NCBI GenBank assembly: GCA_026874595.1
Contig: CM049318.1
Span: forward strand, 12,009,241 to 12,073,240
Length of the DNA: 64,000 bases
Reading direction: 5' to 3'
From: Sipunculus nudus
Taxonomy: Eukaryota > Annelida > Sipuncula > Golfingiida > Sipunculidae
Below, piece after piece: positions 1 to 11,853 of the stretch. Position numbers and translations under genes: made by a program. The notes below the pieces were generated by a model that saw only the letters and a program-made list of their open reading frames with translations, did not search any database and was not told the origin of the DNA. Position 1 is the first letter of the stretch, and the number at the start of each line of letters is the position of its first letter.

Positions 1-3000
1 AATTGCTGTTGACTTGAAATTCACCAACCCTTCCTGTCCAACCATTACAGGAACATTACTATTCGAAATCAGCAGACTGAGGGTTTGAATGGATTCAGGA
101 ATGTTTATCTGGGGAGCTCTCGTCTATGAAATGTTAGGCTTCAGAATGTTAATACACACAAAACAGTCCATGCTAAACATACTTCCCTTCAACTGTCAGC
201 TCCAAGACATTCATTTTGATCTACCTGCCCTGTTCCATTGATTATGTAGGTTTGGAAATATAACAATATACTACAAAAAAATAATAAAAACTCAAAGCAG
301 AAACACTTATCTTTACTTCACAGAAGTGACATGTATTAAAGATCATCATTACTAGTATGTCCCTTTTACACACAAAACAATCAAAGCCAAACTAATGAAT
401 CAAAACAGTTTTAATTCATTTTCATACATTTGCGCACACATTATACCACAACGCCCCTCGCCTGATATACAAGTCAGTTGATTGAATATCAATAAACAAG
501 AACCAAATTTAATGTCAAAATGATACACATGATTTATCCAAAACTGATAATATCTAATGTATTTTTTACAAGGGATTTCCAAAACCATTATTAGCATGTA
601 TATTTCGATGCAGCTGTCTATCTGGTTTCCATGACAACATGGTATTAGTTCCTATTTGTTTATAGTCGAGGTATAAGGTTCACATGGGCTCACTTCCAAT
701 GCACATGGTTACACTTCCAGAATTTAATTTTCTCAACTTCCCAAGGAAACAAACTCTGGGCGCTAGAGTCAGATTTAATTTCAACATCTGGTTCTTTCGA
801 ACTTCTCAGTTTAAATGTCAACTCCAGCTCCACAAAATAGTGTATGAGCAGATGGAAACTTAATTAGTGTTCAATGAGTACCCGGCCCCTCTTTGCCATG
901 GTTAGAGTATAGTCAGCTGTACCATCATGTGCGATGAACAAATAAAGCATCAACAAATGGAAACCAACAGAGAATAATACACTAACATCCACCTGTTTCA
1001 AAGGCACTGTTTTCTAATAAACTACTGCATCTGCACACTGCGAAGAAGAGACTGCATAAAACAAGCCTGTACTTAGGGAAAGTCTTTACCATATATACAT
1101 TTGGTTGAAATCACATCTGGTACAGCACTGTTTGTCTTTGTTTTAGTCATTAACATTCACTAAATTCGAATTAACAAAAACAAACACCTATTCCTTAAGC
1201 TGTTTGTGAAAATTCTTCCAGTGCAAAGTGCAATATAAAATAAATTAAATGTATACAACTGCTTGCCAATATGTATGTAAATACACATGGCATCCAATGC
1301 CACTGAGACAGCTGCTGCTGAGGAATCAAGAAAGGTTGGTAAAAACATTTAAAAGGTCACCAGTACAGTGAAGCCAACTGCAAATGGATATTACTTTGTT
1401 CTACATGGAACTACAGTCTGCTGTCATAGTGGAGGACTACCATCTGGTCAAAAGACAAAACCAGCTGGCTGACCAAACCATCTACATCCGAGATGTTTCC
1501 CAGGGTTAATAGTAAATATATGGTAACAGTAAAATGCCTGCATATGATAAAAACCTGTCAGTGCTCTCTGATTGAAACTGCTGCTGACATGCTTTACCTT
1601 GAGACTCAAGTCAATTACCAAATATTGCTGATTTAAACAATACTAAATTCCACTCAGCCATCTGCAGAGTAGCATAAACCAAGCATACACAACAGGTGGC
1701 TTTTTGCTGACCGGTTAAGTACCAATTGGACAAAACATTCAAGGAAGAAACAGCAACCTGAATAATTACTAACAGACACTATAAAAATGCATGGAAGGTC
1801 CTTCGATTAAAACCGAAAGCACAGCTTGTTGGGGAAATAATCTATTGACTGAGAGTTAATTATCTTGTTTCTTCAACTTCAACAAGCCTTCTTGATATAA
1901 CAAGACATTTTTTACAGCAAGCTTGGCTGCTGTCATTATGTATTAATGTAAGTTATAATTAATTTAATCTAATTATAAGTCTAAAATGAAAGATAAAGAG
2001 AAAATATAAATGGGCCAAAGAATTTTTGACGAATGATAACTTTAACTTAAGGAATATATGACAAATGAATATATATATATATGCTTAGTTGTTATTTCAT
2101 ATGTTACTATTTCTGGTATATCCACTGATAAATTCAAATTATGGAATGAAAAAGAGACAAAGTCACTGAAACCCTGTGACCAATTAAAGAGAATATTAAT
2201 TATAAATTTCAGAAATAAAGGATTCACTCTTTGTTTTATATTTTTTTCTTGGAACATGATTCCTGGAACTGTAGTTAACACAATTTTTCAAGTTCAATGT
2301 CATACACACTAGAGTTTTTCCTCCTCTTCAATAAATAGAACATTATTTATTACAACTCATCAATGATTCTATGCAAGATGTTTTAAAAGTATTGTTTTTG
2401 CCATGATCATCGTAGCACTGGATACATAAATAACTCTCCCAAATTTGTTTGAATTAAGCATATAAAATTGCTAATAATACATAAAGACATTTGTATAGAT
2501 GATTCAATTAATGAAACATAATGTAAGATTGATTCAGGGATGATGGAAAAAAGGTTATGAGGGAAAAAAAAGGCAAATCCATGGAGCTCTTAATTTAGCG
2601 TCATAAAGACCGATGACTTTGTAGCGTCTTTCTTGTGAGTTTGTTATAGTGGTCTATTATTCATCATAACTTTGTGTTCATTAAACGAGGTCCACCACCA
2701 GAATGACTGAGTGGGTATTAACATCATGTTCATCAATCTGACGTCTTCCAGAGATCCATTCATTAGAAAACAAAAATCAATCAACCACAGCGTGAATCAC
2801 CAGATTTGTTTCTGCCACTATCCTAGCATTAAATTTTCCTGTTGTCTATAGCAACCATCTGAAGAAAGCTGATAAGTAGATCACATCTTATCAGCCACAA
2901 ATGACGATACCAGGAAACACCGTAAAAGGAACTGTTAGATAAGATTAACTTTGAAAGTGAGGCTGACTGTATGCATTTGCAGCATGATTGAATAAGAATG

Positions 3001-4080
3001 ACTCTCTATGGTTATTTTTACGACTGAAAAACCAACATTTTTGCAAAGGTAATTTCTGGCCTAGCAGTTTACTAGAAGAATGATTAAAAAGTTTATCCAG
3101 AAATTTAACAGACTCACCAGGCTGAAGTTCAAGGTTGGATACTAGGAAGTTGGATCATGTGAACGTGGTTGGAACATATTCAGGTGTACACATGTCTGTG
3201 TGTTTGTTCGCAGTGCGGTCACAAGTACATGTCCTAGGTAGTTTAGTAAAACAAACCCTTTTGGTCCTGTTTGGTCATCATAGCAGCTGAGGGGTCAATT
3301 TTGTCAGTGCTCTTTGATCAAATATATGCCATAAATCTTTTTTGACCCTGATCCATAATTTAGTTTTTTATATGTGGAGAGAGTATTGAAACATTCATTA
3401 TATGAAGAAAAAGGGATAAACCATCAATATATCATCATGAGAAGTCTGTTGAAATCATTAAAACCATCCCATATTCATCTACAACATTTATTATTTCCAA
3501 GGTGATAGTGCATAAGAATGTTCCATGTTTTACGATGTATAATAAAAATATAACTTGCATTTACAGCTGTTATTGCTTAGTCATCCTTAAAATCTGTAAT
3601 GTAGGTTATTTTCTGATATTTTTTTTAAGGATCTAATTAAAGATGTGATACAAAAGATTTCAGAAGTAAATCTTTGTTATCACATCTTCCTGTGCACAAA
3701 GACTGCTAACTGCATGTACACTGGAGAATTAAGTATGATGAACTATGTCAGACAAATGATGATGAGATAGCTTTTTGTTTCAAATGAAAAGTGTCAGAAT
3801 TAATGTAGGCTTTTTCCTGGAAATGAAAGTGTAAGATTTTCAATTTCATTTTCTAGATAGATACGTTTTGAAATCCATTCCAAGGAAAAGCAAAGCAAGA
3901 AAATCTGATGATGAAGTGTACCAGGATACCTGAATCACATAGAGCATTATGGGTAACATGCACTCTGTAAAAAACACCAACATGAACTTATCTCACATGA
4001 AAAGCCTAAGGTCAAACGTAGCACTTCTACTATCTAACCACCAAGAAACAACAGCAAAATATACTAGGGAATTTTATCTG
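1..4080. other. AT-rich unique DNA, no gene seen
   Basis: I see no coding region, RNA gene or clear mobile element here. Open frames are all under 90 codons, overlap on both strands and have no convincing splice context. A short AT dinucleotide run lies near 2069-2082. The sequence looks like intergenic or intronic DNA. Confidence 0.6.
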
Positions 4081-4640
4081 TGAAAGATTAGCTGGAGAAG
4101 ATATATATGCTCAGCTCGCACCTGATAATTTGCCAAAGGGCTACCTGGAGAGAAAAAGGGCCAGTGTTGACTTTAGTGGCCGAGGAGTAATTGATGGATG
4201 GCTCAGCAGGCCTTTAATGATCACAGGAGCCAGTCTAAGAGTCTGAACGGAGAGTAGATTCTAGTCTCCGGCCAAAGCTTGATTAGTCCACCTGCCTCGA
4301 CAGAGCCGCCCTGATAAACTGTCTTCATAAATCGGTCTTCCTGATTGCGAGCTTCGATCGTATTAGCCATTAGAGCATTTGATATTAGTCCGGCCCCTGT
4401 ACTTTCCCATCCCAGGCATACCAGAGCTTACTCTACCCATTATCTAACCGAGTCGTAAACCAGCGGACCTTGAGATTAAGGGAGCAGACATTTTACACAT
4501 CCCTGTCTTTTTATTGTCTGATCAGCCCCGACCTGATTCATCCATCGTGGTCAAGGAAGTACAGAACGAAGGCTTTACAAGCCTCGCGGCCAAATGTGGA
4601 TTCACGGTAAAAAGAAACTAATTAAATTATGGCCACCCAG
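4080..4640. promoter_or_regulatory. Less AT-rich block, possible conserved non-coding element
   Basis: This stretch is visibly richer in G, C and CpG than the AT-rich DNA on both sides. It contains no tandem repeat, inverted-repeat end or long open frame. Homeodomain-type TTAAT/ATTA cores and a TGATCA site are scattered through it. Unique, moderate-GC, non-repetitive sequence in such a setting is what an enhancer or other conserved non-coding element often looks like. That is an inference from base composition only. A non-coding exon or an old degraded repeat are alternatives. Confidence 0.22.
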
Positions 4641-5862
4641 TGCCATTAGAGGGACTCTTTTTAAATGGCACAAAATAAACTGATCAGCCTTTTGCGTCAT
4701 TTGCAAATGATACATTACAGTAAAGCATGCCAAGAACCAAGGCATCTGATCATGCACTGCCCAGGGTTTTTATGGATTTTTTATACATATATAAAGTATG
4801 ATAAATGTACCATTAAAAAGAACAAGTGGTATACCACCGTATTGCAAGTTCTGCAGCTGATATTTTTTTTAAACTTCAGCTGTTTTATATATTTTGTTAG
4901 ATCTATCATATGGTGAGCATTAATACAAATAGACTAGGATAGATATAATAAAACATTACCAGATTAAGGCAACAAAATTTTATCATAAATATGAGTAAGA
5001 TTTTAACCATTCTCAATATTAATGGCATTTAGATTGTTCCCCTTGCATTCTTTGTAATAAAGATATACTTACTAAATCATATCAGAATATGAATTAAATG
5101 TGTAATAAAAGGGGACAACCCGAGTTCAGTGAGATGAAGACTGATAGACCTTAATTTAATTGTTTTTGTTCTTTTTCTTTAATGAATACCCTTTTCTCTT
5201 GTTTCATTAATTAACTAAGTCAGTGAGAGAAGCTTTAAGCATGCATGCCAGTGAAAATATCAGACGACAATCACACTCACATGATAACTCGAGCTCATGA
5301 CATATGATGTTTGGTTCAGTTCATCAGGTTCACCAGTTAATTAAAATTTGTCCACTGAAGTGACATCAACTTAGGTTCAACATTAGATAACCTGGGCATC
5401 TAAGAAAATAATTCACCTATCATTTTCAGCTCCTGTGCTTCTATAATTAGCTCAGCTGGCAATAGATGCACCTGGAGCATAGGGGAGTTTATATGTATGT
5501 CTGTGAAAATGTTAAGGTACAAGAGTGGGTTATAGTTTTACCAAAACAGTAAATATACTGGGTGTATATATGGAGACCAGTGGTATAGATCAGTCTGTTT
5601 AGAATAATGTATCTTCAGTTCATCTCATCAATGATCAATTTATAATGCAATAAGCAGAAGGTCCCTCATCTAAAACCCAGCTTTGATTGAATGGGATAAC
5701 TATTGAATCTGAACTGATCCTCTGATATCTGCTCATATACCTTAGTCACTCATTACATGCAGTGGTCAGTCACCACAGTCATGCCATACCTGCTTCACCT
5801 TAACTGCAACTTTGTATAGAAAGTTTTTTTTTTGTTTCATGTGCAAAACCAGGGCTGGAATT
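4641..5862. other. AT-rich unique DNA, no gene seen
   Basis: Only short open frames with no recognisable domain are present, including one of 83 codons at 4665-4916 that ends in low-complexity hydrophobic sequence. No repeat ends were recognised. Confidence 0.55.
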
Positions 5863-5952
5863 CGCATTGTGCAGCATCAAACACAAGATTTAATTTAAAC
5901 CCATGATACCCTGCTCTCATTGGTCAGATTACAACTCTTGGTCCTGTGTCAG
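5863..5952. mobile_element. Partial copy of a fold-back MITE-like repeat
   Basis: The right end reads TACCCTGCTCTCATTGG followed by CCTGTGTCAG. It closely matches the right arm of the 128-bp inverted repeat at 15637-15764. The part before it (ATTCGCATTGTGCAGC...) resembles the reverse complement of that element's centre. The left arm is not recognisable. This looks like a truncated, diverged copy lying in the opposite orientation. Confidence 0.5.
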
Positions 5953-6055
5953 AACTGTTGGTGAACCCCCAAAAAACTTGCTTAACAAAGCAGTGGTTAA
6001 AGTGAAATAGATCATAAATGACCTCATATTCTTCAATGTTGAAAGTTGATAAAAA

Positions 6056-6396
6056 TTAAAGGAGCCCAATCACCTATCTGACCTTGGAGCTATAATAAAA
6101 ATAGGCCAGAAAATGTGGATATCACTGCACACAGGCTGCTTATTTTGTTTATATCTATATGTTTATAATATGATGGAACCCGCAAAAATAATGAAAACAA
6201 ATTCAACAAGGGCACCTGGTGGCAAATCAGATAAGCCAGAGAGCTTTGCTAATGGCATTTTGCAACAATTGACCATTCTACCTCTGCATATATGCAACCT
6301 ATACTACCTTGGGTTACATGTTTTTCTTGTCATTGCAGAGAAAGCCAGAAATAACATAAATTATTTTTTAAAAGGTAGGTGATTGGGCATCTTTAA
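6056..6396. mobile_element. TTAA-flanked MITE, copy 1 (piggyBac-like)
   Basis: The 333-bp element (6060-6392) has terminal inverted repeats of 17 bp. The left end is AGGAGCCCAATCACCTA. The right end reads TAGGTGATTGGGCATCT, whose reverse complement matches 15 of 17 bases. TTAA lies immediately outside each end (6056-6059 and 6393-6396), as expected for the duplicated target of piggyBac-type transposases. There is no transposase frame, so it is non-autonomous. A second copy sits at 34968-35284 with the same ends and the same TTAA flanks. The piggyBac assignment rests on the TTAA target alone. An 89-codon open frame inside it is not taken as a gene. Confidence 0.75.
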
Positions 6397-7046
6397 AGGA
6401 ATTTCAGTTTCTAATTAAGATAAATCAAATTCTAATTGACATATTTCATATTCAGCATTTTCAACAATGAGTGAAGGAAGAGTAAAGGAATTACTTAAAG
6501 CTGCTGAAAAGCTTATACCGGTACTGTGTACAGCCTGCAGCCATGAGACTAGCTTTCACGAGGATTCAAAGTATTAGTCGTATCAGCGCTGAACACCTGC
6601 AAAAGGTTAGACTCGTCGTGGCTCACAGTCACTTCTTCTTTTCTCCCGTATATTTTTTGTCAAGTATTTAAAAAAAGATACATGAAGGGAGACTGAAGAC
6701 TGGTTCAATATAGTATGGATTATTCCTTTACACTTCTATAGGGAGAATCCTGTGGCCATATAGAATGAATTATTTGTTTATAATGTTTTAATTTGATGCT
6801 TGAATGACTTTCTAGGGGTTTCTCTATTAAATGACAGGGACAAAGGTCAAGACGCATGAGAAGCCATGTTTATTTTCCGAGATATTTATGAGACTGAGCG
6901 TCCAATCAAGGCTGCAACCCACAGTTATTAATGTCTGTAATCAATGACTCTGTTACCATTTTACCATTCGCCTTCTGGGCTCCATGTCTACAGACAGAGG
7001 GCTCATATGTTATGTAACTAGCAATGGATTAACTTTGAAACACTAA
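6397..7046. other. AT-rich non-coding DNA
   Basis: No gene, RNA or repeat boundary was recognised in this interval. Confidence 0.5.
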
Positions 7047-7250
7047 ACAGTGGCAGACCAAAAGGGGGTCCATGGAGTGAGGACCACCTTCTTTTCGCGT
7101 GACAAACAACCTTTCTTGAGGGTTTTAAACCAATTTTTTCCAGCCTGGATCCCCTCTTTCTGAATCTGGGGACTTCTTTTAAGGTTTTCTTACTATAGAC
7201 TTCTTGGGTCGGACCCTCCACTTCCAAAATCCTGCATCTGCACCTGTACA
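7047..7250. mobile_element. Possible hAT-like MITE remnant
   Basis: The left end begins CAGTGGCAGACC followed by an A/G-rich stretch (AAAAGGGGGTCC). The reverse complement of the right end begins CAGGTGCAGATGCAGG and leads into GGAGGGTCC. Inverted ends of the CAGNGGCGGATC type are common in non-autonomous hAT elements of animals. No 8-bp target duplication is visible and the ends are diverged, so the call is weak. An 83-codon minus-strand frame across it has no recognisable domain and is treated as chance. Confidence 0.3.
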
Positions 7251-7924
7251 GACCATTATAATACATCATATGATTTATTCCTCTTATAACAATTAAGTCA
7301 CCAATTTAATTAAAATACCTAAATGACAAGTTGATTGCCAACAACGGTGGAAGCAACTATTATTAATTTATACATTATTAGTGTATGGAAGTATGTTTAT
7401 ATACATGAACTAGAGGCCTTGTAATTCAGCAATTAGTAAACTGAATGACAGTAAATAGGTAATTGTGTACCAGAGTCCATTTAATATTAACCAATTAGGT
7501 ACTTGAATCTTAAATTTGCATATGTGTAAGCCTGTATTTCTTTTTACATATTTCAGCAGTTATTAATATAATTATACTAATTATAACTGTAAAACTAATG
7601 TTTTTTTCTTATAAATATGATTAAGATGTTAAGTACATTAAAGTGTCACAGCACCCCTTTGAATGGATCAAAGGATTAAATGTAAAGCCATTATACTTTC
7701 TGGTATGCATGCAGCACAGTGGTATTAAAAGAGAAAGTATATGAGCACCAGTACTCTCCATGCAGTAGAGATTATTTTAAACGGTTTAAAATTCTCATTC
7801 AAGATTTCGTCTCACACAAATATTGAACACATGATCGCCCTAAATGGAGCACATGTAGTAGACATGTCGTCACTTCTTGCATGTTCTCATCATGGAAAAA
7901 ATTTCTGAGTACGAAGCAAGTTTT

Positions 7925-8284
7925 TTTTAAAAATCCAGATGGTGCCACCGGTGTGCAGGAACTGATCATCCATACACTCCATGATGAATGTGCATGCAAA
8001 GAATCATGGTGATAAATGCATCAACTGTTCAGAAACTGGCGGTTTTGTATCAAATTTTTAATTATACTGAGTGGTATTTACAATAAAGCCCTATAGCTCA
8101 AAGGATATGGGTAACAGAGACCTAATATCAGGTTTCCAAGAGAGATTTAATTTTCTAGGACCCCCAAGGGTGTCAAGTAAGAAATTTCTAGGTCCAATGG
8201 TTACGATTTGTGCCATGTTAATGGACAACCACATCTTTGAAGGTCTCAAAAAAAGAGAAAAAAATTCGTAAAAAATTTTTAAAA
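7925..8284 (+). repeat. Upstream flank repeat, copy 1
   Basis: This segment is homologous to 9745-10108. Both contain GGTGCCACC, CTGCAGGAACTGAT or its GTGCAGGAACTGAT variant, ATGCATGCAAAGAAT, then GGATATGGGTAACAGAGACC and a GTCAAGTAAGAA motif, in the same order. Each copy lies immediately upstream of a Helentron-like element, so flank plus element forms a unit repeated in tandem. It may belong to the same transposon or be an older repeat that was duplicated with it. Confidence 0.7.
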
Positions 8285-9738
8285 CTAGAATACGGGTAGT
8301 CGACAAGCGACTACATGTATCCGCCTAAATCAGAGTGGAACGGATGAAGTGAGGCATGGATTGAGTGGCAAGGGGAAATAGAGTGAAGTGTTGCATATTA
8401 GCATGGATGTCTGCAGCCAAATTGTGTATGTAGGTTGACCCCCTACGACAAAATCCAGAAAGCCGTCCAAGTTGTATACATATGCAAAATTTAAGGCAGA
8501 TAAGTCAAACCACTACATGTATATGAGTGATTTTAGCCCGTGGCAGACAAACAGATGGACGCTGAGCAAAAATGGTTGCAGGTGACACCACCAGTTTTGC
8601 GTATGATAAAGAGCTATGTGAGAACTATACACATGCAAAACTTTGGCCCAATCGGTCAAACGGTTCCCAAGATATGAGCTTGGATGTCTGCTGCATAAAC
8701 TAGAATGCAGGTGGCGCCACCTGTCATAAAATCAAGAGAGCTGTCGGGGATGTATAAACCTGCAAAATTTTAGCCAGATATGTCATACCACTGTCGAGAT
8801 ATGAGTGATTTTATCCCATGGCAGACAAACAGACAGGAGCTGTGCAAAAATGGCTGCAGGTGGCGCCACCAAATTTGCGTATGATAAAGAGCTATGTGAG
8901 ATCTATACACATGCAAAATTTTGGCCAAATCGGTCAAACGGTTCCCAAGATATGAGCTTGGATGTCTGCAGAGTAAACATGAATGTAGGTGGCGCCACCT
9001 GTCATAAAATCAGAAAAGCTATCCAGGATGTATACGCATGCCGAATTTCAGGTGAATTAGTCAAGTCACTGCAGAGATATGAGTGATTTTAACCCAAGGC
9101 AGACGAACAGATTGACACTGTGCAAACATGGTTGCAGGTGGCGCCACCATTTTTTATGTATGTTATAAAGCTCTCCAAGGGCTACACTTGTGCAAAACAT
9201 TTCCTGATCGGTCAAACGGTTCCTGAGATATGAGCTTGGATGTCTGCAGCGTAAACGTGAATGTAGGTGGCGCCACCTGTCATAAAATCAGAAAAGCTAT
9301 CCAGGATGTATACGCATGCCGAATTTCAGGTGAATTAGTCAAGTCACTGCAGAGATATGAGTGATTTTAACCCAAGGCAGACGAACAGATGGACACTGTG
9401 CAAACATGGTTGCAGGTGGCGCCACCATTTTTGTGTATGTTATAAAGCTCTCCAAGGGCTACACTTGTGCAAAAAAATTTTCCTGATCGGTCAAACGGTT
9501 CCCGAGATATGTGGGTTTATGTGTGGAAACAGACGCACAAACGGACGCAGAGCACAGAGGAAAGGTCAGAGGTCAAAACAAAATCGGGGCGCAGCAGTTC
9601 ACATGTGACCCGAACATAATCCCGGGTTTCGTAAAATTCCGCCCAGCGGTTACGGAGGAGTTCTCCGGACACCTACGCGGCGGCGGCGGCGTGCAGCTGA
9701 AAACATAGTATCCGCAAAACTCTGTTTTGGCGGATACA
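8285..9738 (+). mobile_element. Helentron/pearl-like non-autonomous element, copy A
   Basis: The 5' end begins CTAGAATACGG. A perfect hairpin follows (GTAGTCG, loop ACAAG, CGACTAC; 8296-8314), then the subterminal repeat GTATCCGCC (8317-8325). The core has tandem units of about 278-280 bp, each a dimer of two related halves carrying the perfect palindrome GGTGGCGCCACC. After the core come a short CGG run (about 9676-9691) and a 3' hairpin at 9708-9737. Its right arm ends GGCGGATAC, the inverted partner of the 5' subterminal repeat. No Rep/helicase frame is present, so it is non-autonomous. The plan fits Helentron-derived HINEs and the bivalve 'pearl' elements as I recall them. The exact termini are uncertain by a few bases. 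Confidence 0.72.
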
Positions 9739-9744
9739 AATACA

Positions 9745-10108
9745 GGTGGTGCCACCAGTCTGCAGGAACTGATGAAACACTTCATGATGAATATGCATGC
9801 AAAGAATACCATGGTAATCAATGCATTAGTTGTTCAGATATTTGAGTTTTTGCAAAAAAGTTTCGATTATTCTGGTAGGTACTTCTGAGCCCAACAGCTT
9901 GAAGAATATGGGTAACAGAGACCTAATGATAGGTTTCCAAGGAGTTTTTTCATAGACCTTCCTTAACGTCAAGTAAGAAGATTCCAGGTTCAGCGGTTAG
10001 GATTTGTGCATGGTTAACAGACAGACTGATGGACAACGGTTAATGAGAACATTAAAAGACTGATTACTATAGTTAAGATGACTTTGAGTCAATTTAGCTT
10101 AAAATAAA
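9745..10108 (+). repeat. Upstream flank repeat, copy 2
   Basis: It is homologous to 7925-8284 with substitutions and small indels and sits between the two Helentron-like elements. It also carries GGTGGTGCCACC, a one-base variant of the palindrome that marks the element cores. This suggests it may itself be a diverged piece of a related element. The end of this copy has diverged from copy 1. Confidence 0.7.
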
Positions 10109-11749
10109 CTAGAATACGGGTAGTCGACAAGCGACTACTTGTATCCGCCTAAATCAGAGTGGAACGGGTGAAGTGTTGCATATCAGCATGGATGTCTGCA
10201 GCCAAATTGTGTATGTAGGTTGCGCTACCTACCAAAAAATCCAGAAAGCCGTCCAAGTTGTATACATATGCAAAATTTAAGGCAGATAAGTCAAACCACT
10301 ATATTGTATATGAGTGATTTTTGCCCTTGGCAGACAAACAGATGGACGCTGTGCAAAAAAGGGTTGCAGGTGGCGCCACCAGTTTAGCGTATGATAAAGA
10401 GCTTTGTGAGAACTATACACATGCAAAATTTTGGCCCAATTGGTCAAACGGTTCCCTAGATATGAGCTTGGATGTCTGCAGCGTAAACTTGATTGTAGGT
10501 GGCGCCACCTGTCATAAAATCAGAAAAGCTATCCAGGATGTATAAGCATGCAGAATTTCAGGTGAATTAGTCAAACCACTGCAGAGATATGAGTGATTTT
10601 AACCCAAGGCAGACGAACAGCTGGACACTGTGCAAACATGGTTGCAGGTGGCGCCACCATTTTTTGTGTATGTTATAAAGCTCTCCAAGGGCTACATTTG
10701 TGCAAAAAAATTTTCCTGATCAATCAAACGGTTCCTGAGATATGAGCTTGGATGTCTGCAGCGTAAACATGAATGTAGGTGGCGCCACCTGTCAAAAAAT
10801 CAGAAAAGCTATCCAGGATGTATACGCATGCCAAATTTCAGGTGAATTAGTCAAGTCACTGCAGAGATATGAGTGATTTTAACCCAAGGCAGACAAACAG
10901 ATGGACACTGTACAAACATGGTTGCAGGTAGCGGCACCATTTTTGGTGTATGTTATAAAGCTCTCCAAGGGCAACATTTGTGCAAAAGAATTTTCCTGAT
11001 CGGTCAAACGGTTCCCGAGATATGAGCTTGGATGTCTGCAGCGTAAACGTGAATGTAGGTGGCGCCACCTGTCATAAAATCAGATAAGCTATCCAGGATG
11101 TATACGCATGCCAAATTTCAGGTGAATTAGTCAAGTCACTGCAGAGATATGAGTGATTTTAACCCAAGGCAGACGAACAGATGGACACTGTGCAAACATG
11201 GTTGCAGGTGGCGCCACCATTTTTGGTGTATGTTATAAAGCTCTCCAAGGGCTACATTTGTGCAAAAGAATTTTCCTGATCGGTCAAACGGTTCCCGAGA
11301 TATGAGCTTGGATGTCTGCAGCGTCAACGTGAATGTAGGTGGCGCCACCTGTCATAAAATCAGAAAAGCTATCCAGGATGTTTGCGCATGCCGAATTTCA
11401 GGTGAATTAGTCAAGTCACTGCAGAGATATGAGTGATTTTAACCCAAGGCAGACGAACAGATGGACACTGTGCAAACATGGTTGCAGGTGGCGCCACCAT
11501 TTTTGGTGTATGTTATAAAGCTCTCCGAGGGCTACATTTGTGCAAAAAAATTTTCCTGATCGGTCAAACGGTTCCCGAGATATGTGGGTTTATGTGTGGA
11601 AACAGACGCACAAACGGACGCAGAGCGCAGAGGAAAGGTCAGAGGTCAAAACAAAATCGGGGCGCAGCAGTTCACATGTGACCCGAACATAATCCCGGGT
11701 TTCGGAAAATTCCGCCCAGCGGTTACGGAGGAGTTCTCCGGACACCTAC

Positions 11750-11807
<58 letters not shown>

Positions 11808-11853
11808 CCAGCTGAAAACATAGTATCCGCAAAACTCTGTTTTGGCGGATACA
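10109..11853 (+). mobile_element. Helentron/pearl-like non-autonomous element, copy B
   Basis: The 5' hairpin (10120-10138) and GTATCCGCC (10141-10149) match copy A. The motif GGCGCCACCT recurs at 10501, 10781, 11061 and 11341, an exact 280-bp period, so the core has about one more dimer than copy A. The 3' hairpin is at 11823-11852. The CGG run before it is much longer than in copy A. There are no transposition genes; the short open frames inside are by-products of the repeat unit. The close similarity of adjacent 280-bp units suggests recent expansion or homogenisation. Confidence 0.74.
11750..11806 (+). repeat. (CGG)n microsatellite inside copy B
   Basis: About 18-19 CGG triplets form an uninterrupted run just upstream of the 3' hairpin. 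The equivalent position in copy A has about 5, and the degraded copy at 41.5-42.8 kb about 3. In other frames it would read as poly-Gly or poly-Ala, and I do not interpret this as coding. Confidence 0.95.

Noticed and set aside
625-638. GTTTCCATGACAAC as an RFX X-box
   Set aside because: One half-site departs from the consensus at a key position and there is no nearby gene start.
8805-11348. Several 70-93-codon frames with shared motifs
   Set aside because: Shared motifs come from the 280-bp repeat unit; near-identical frames recur at unit spacing on both strands.
11584-11823. Frames with poly-Gly or poly-Ala tails
   Set aside because: They read through the CGG microsatellite and the 3' part of a Helentron-like element.
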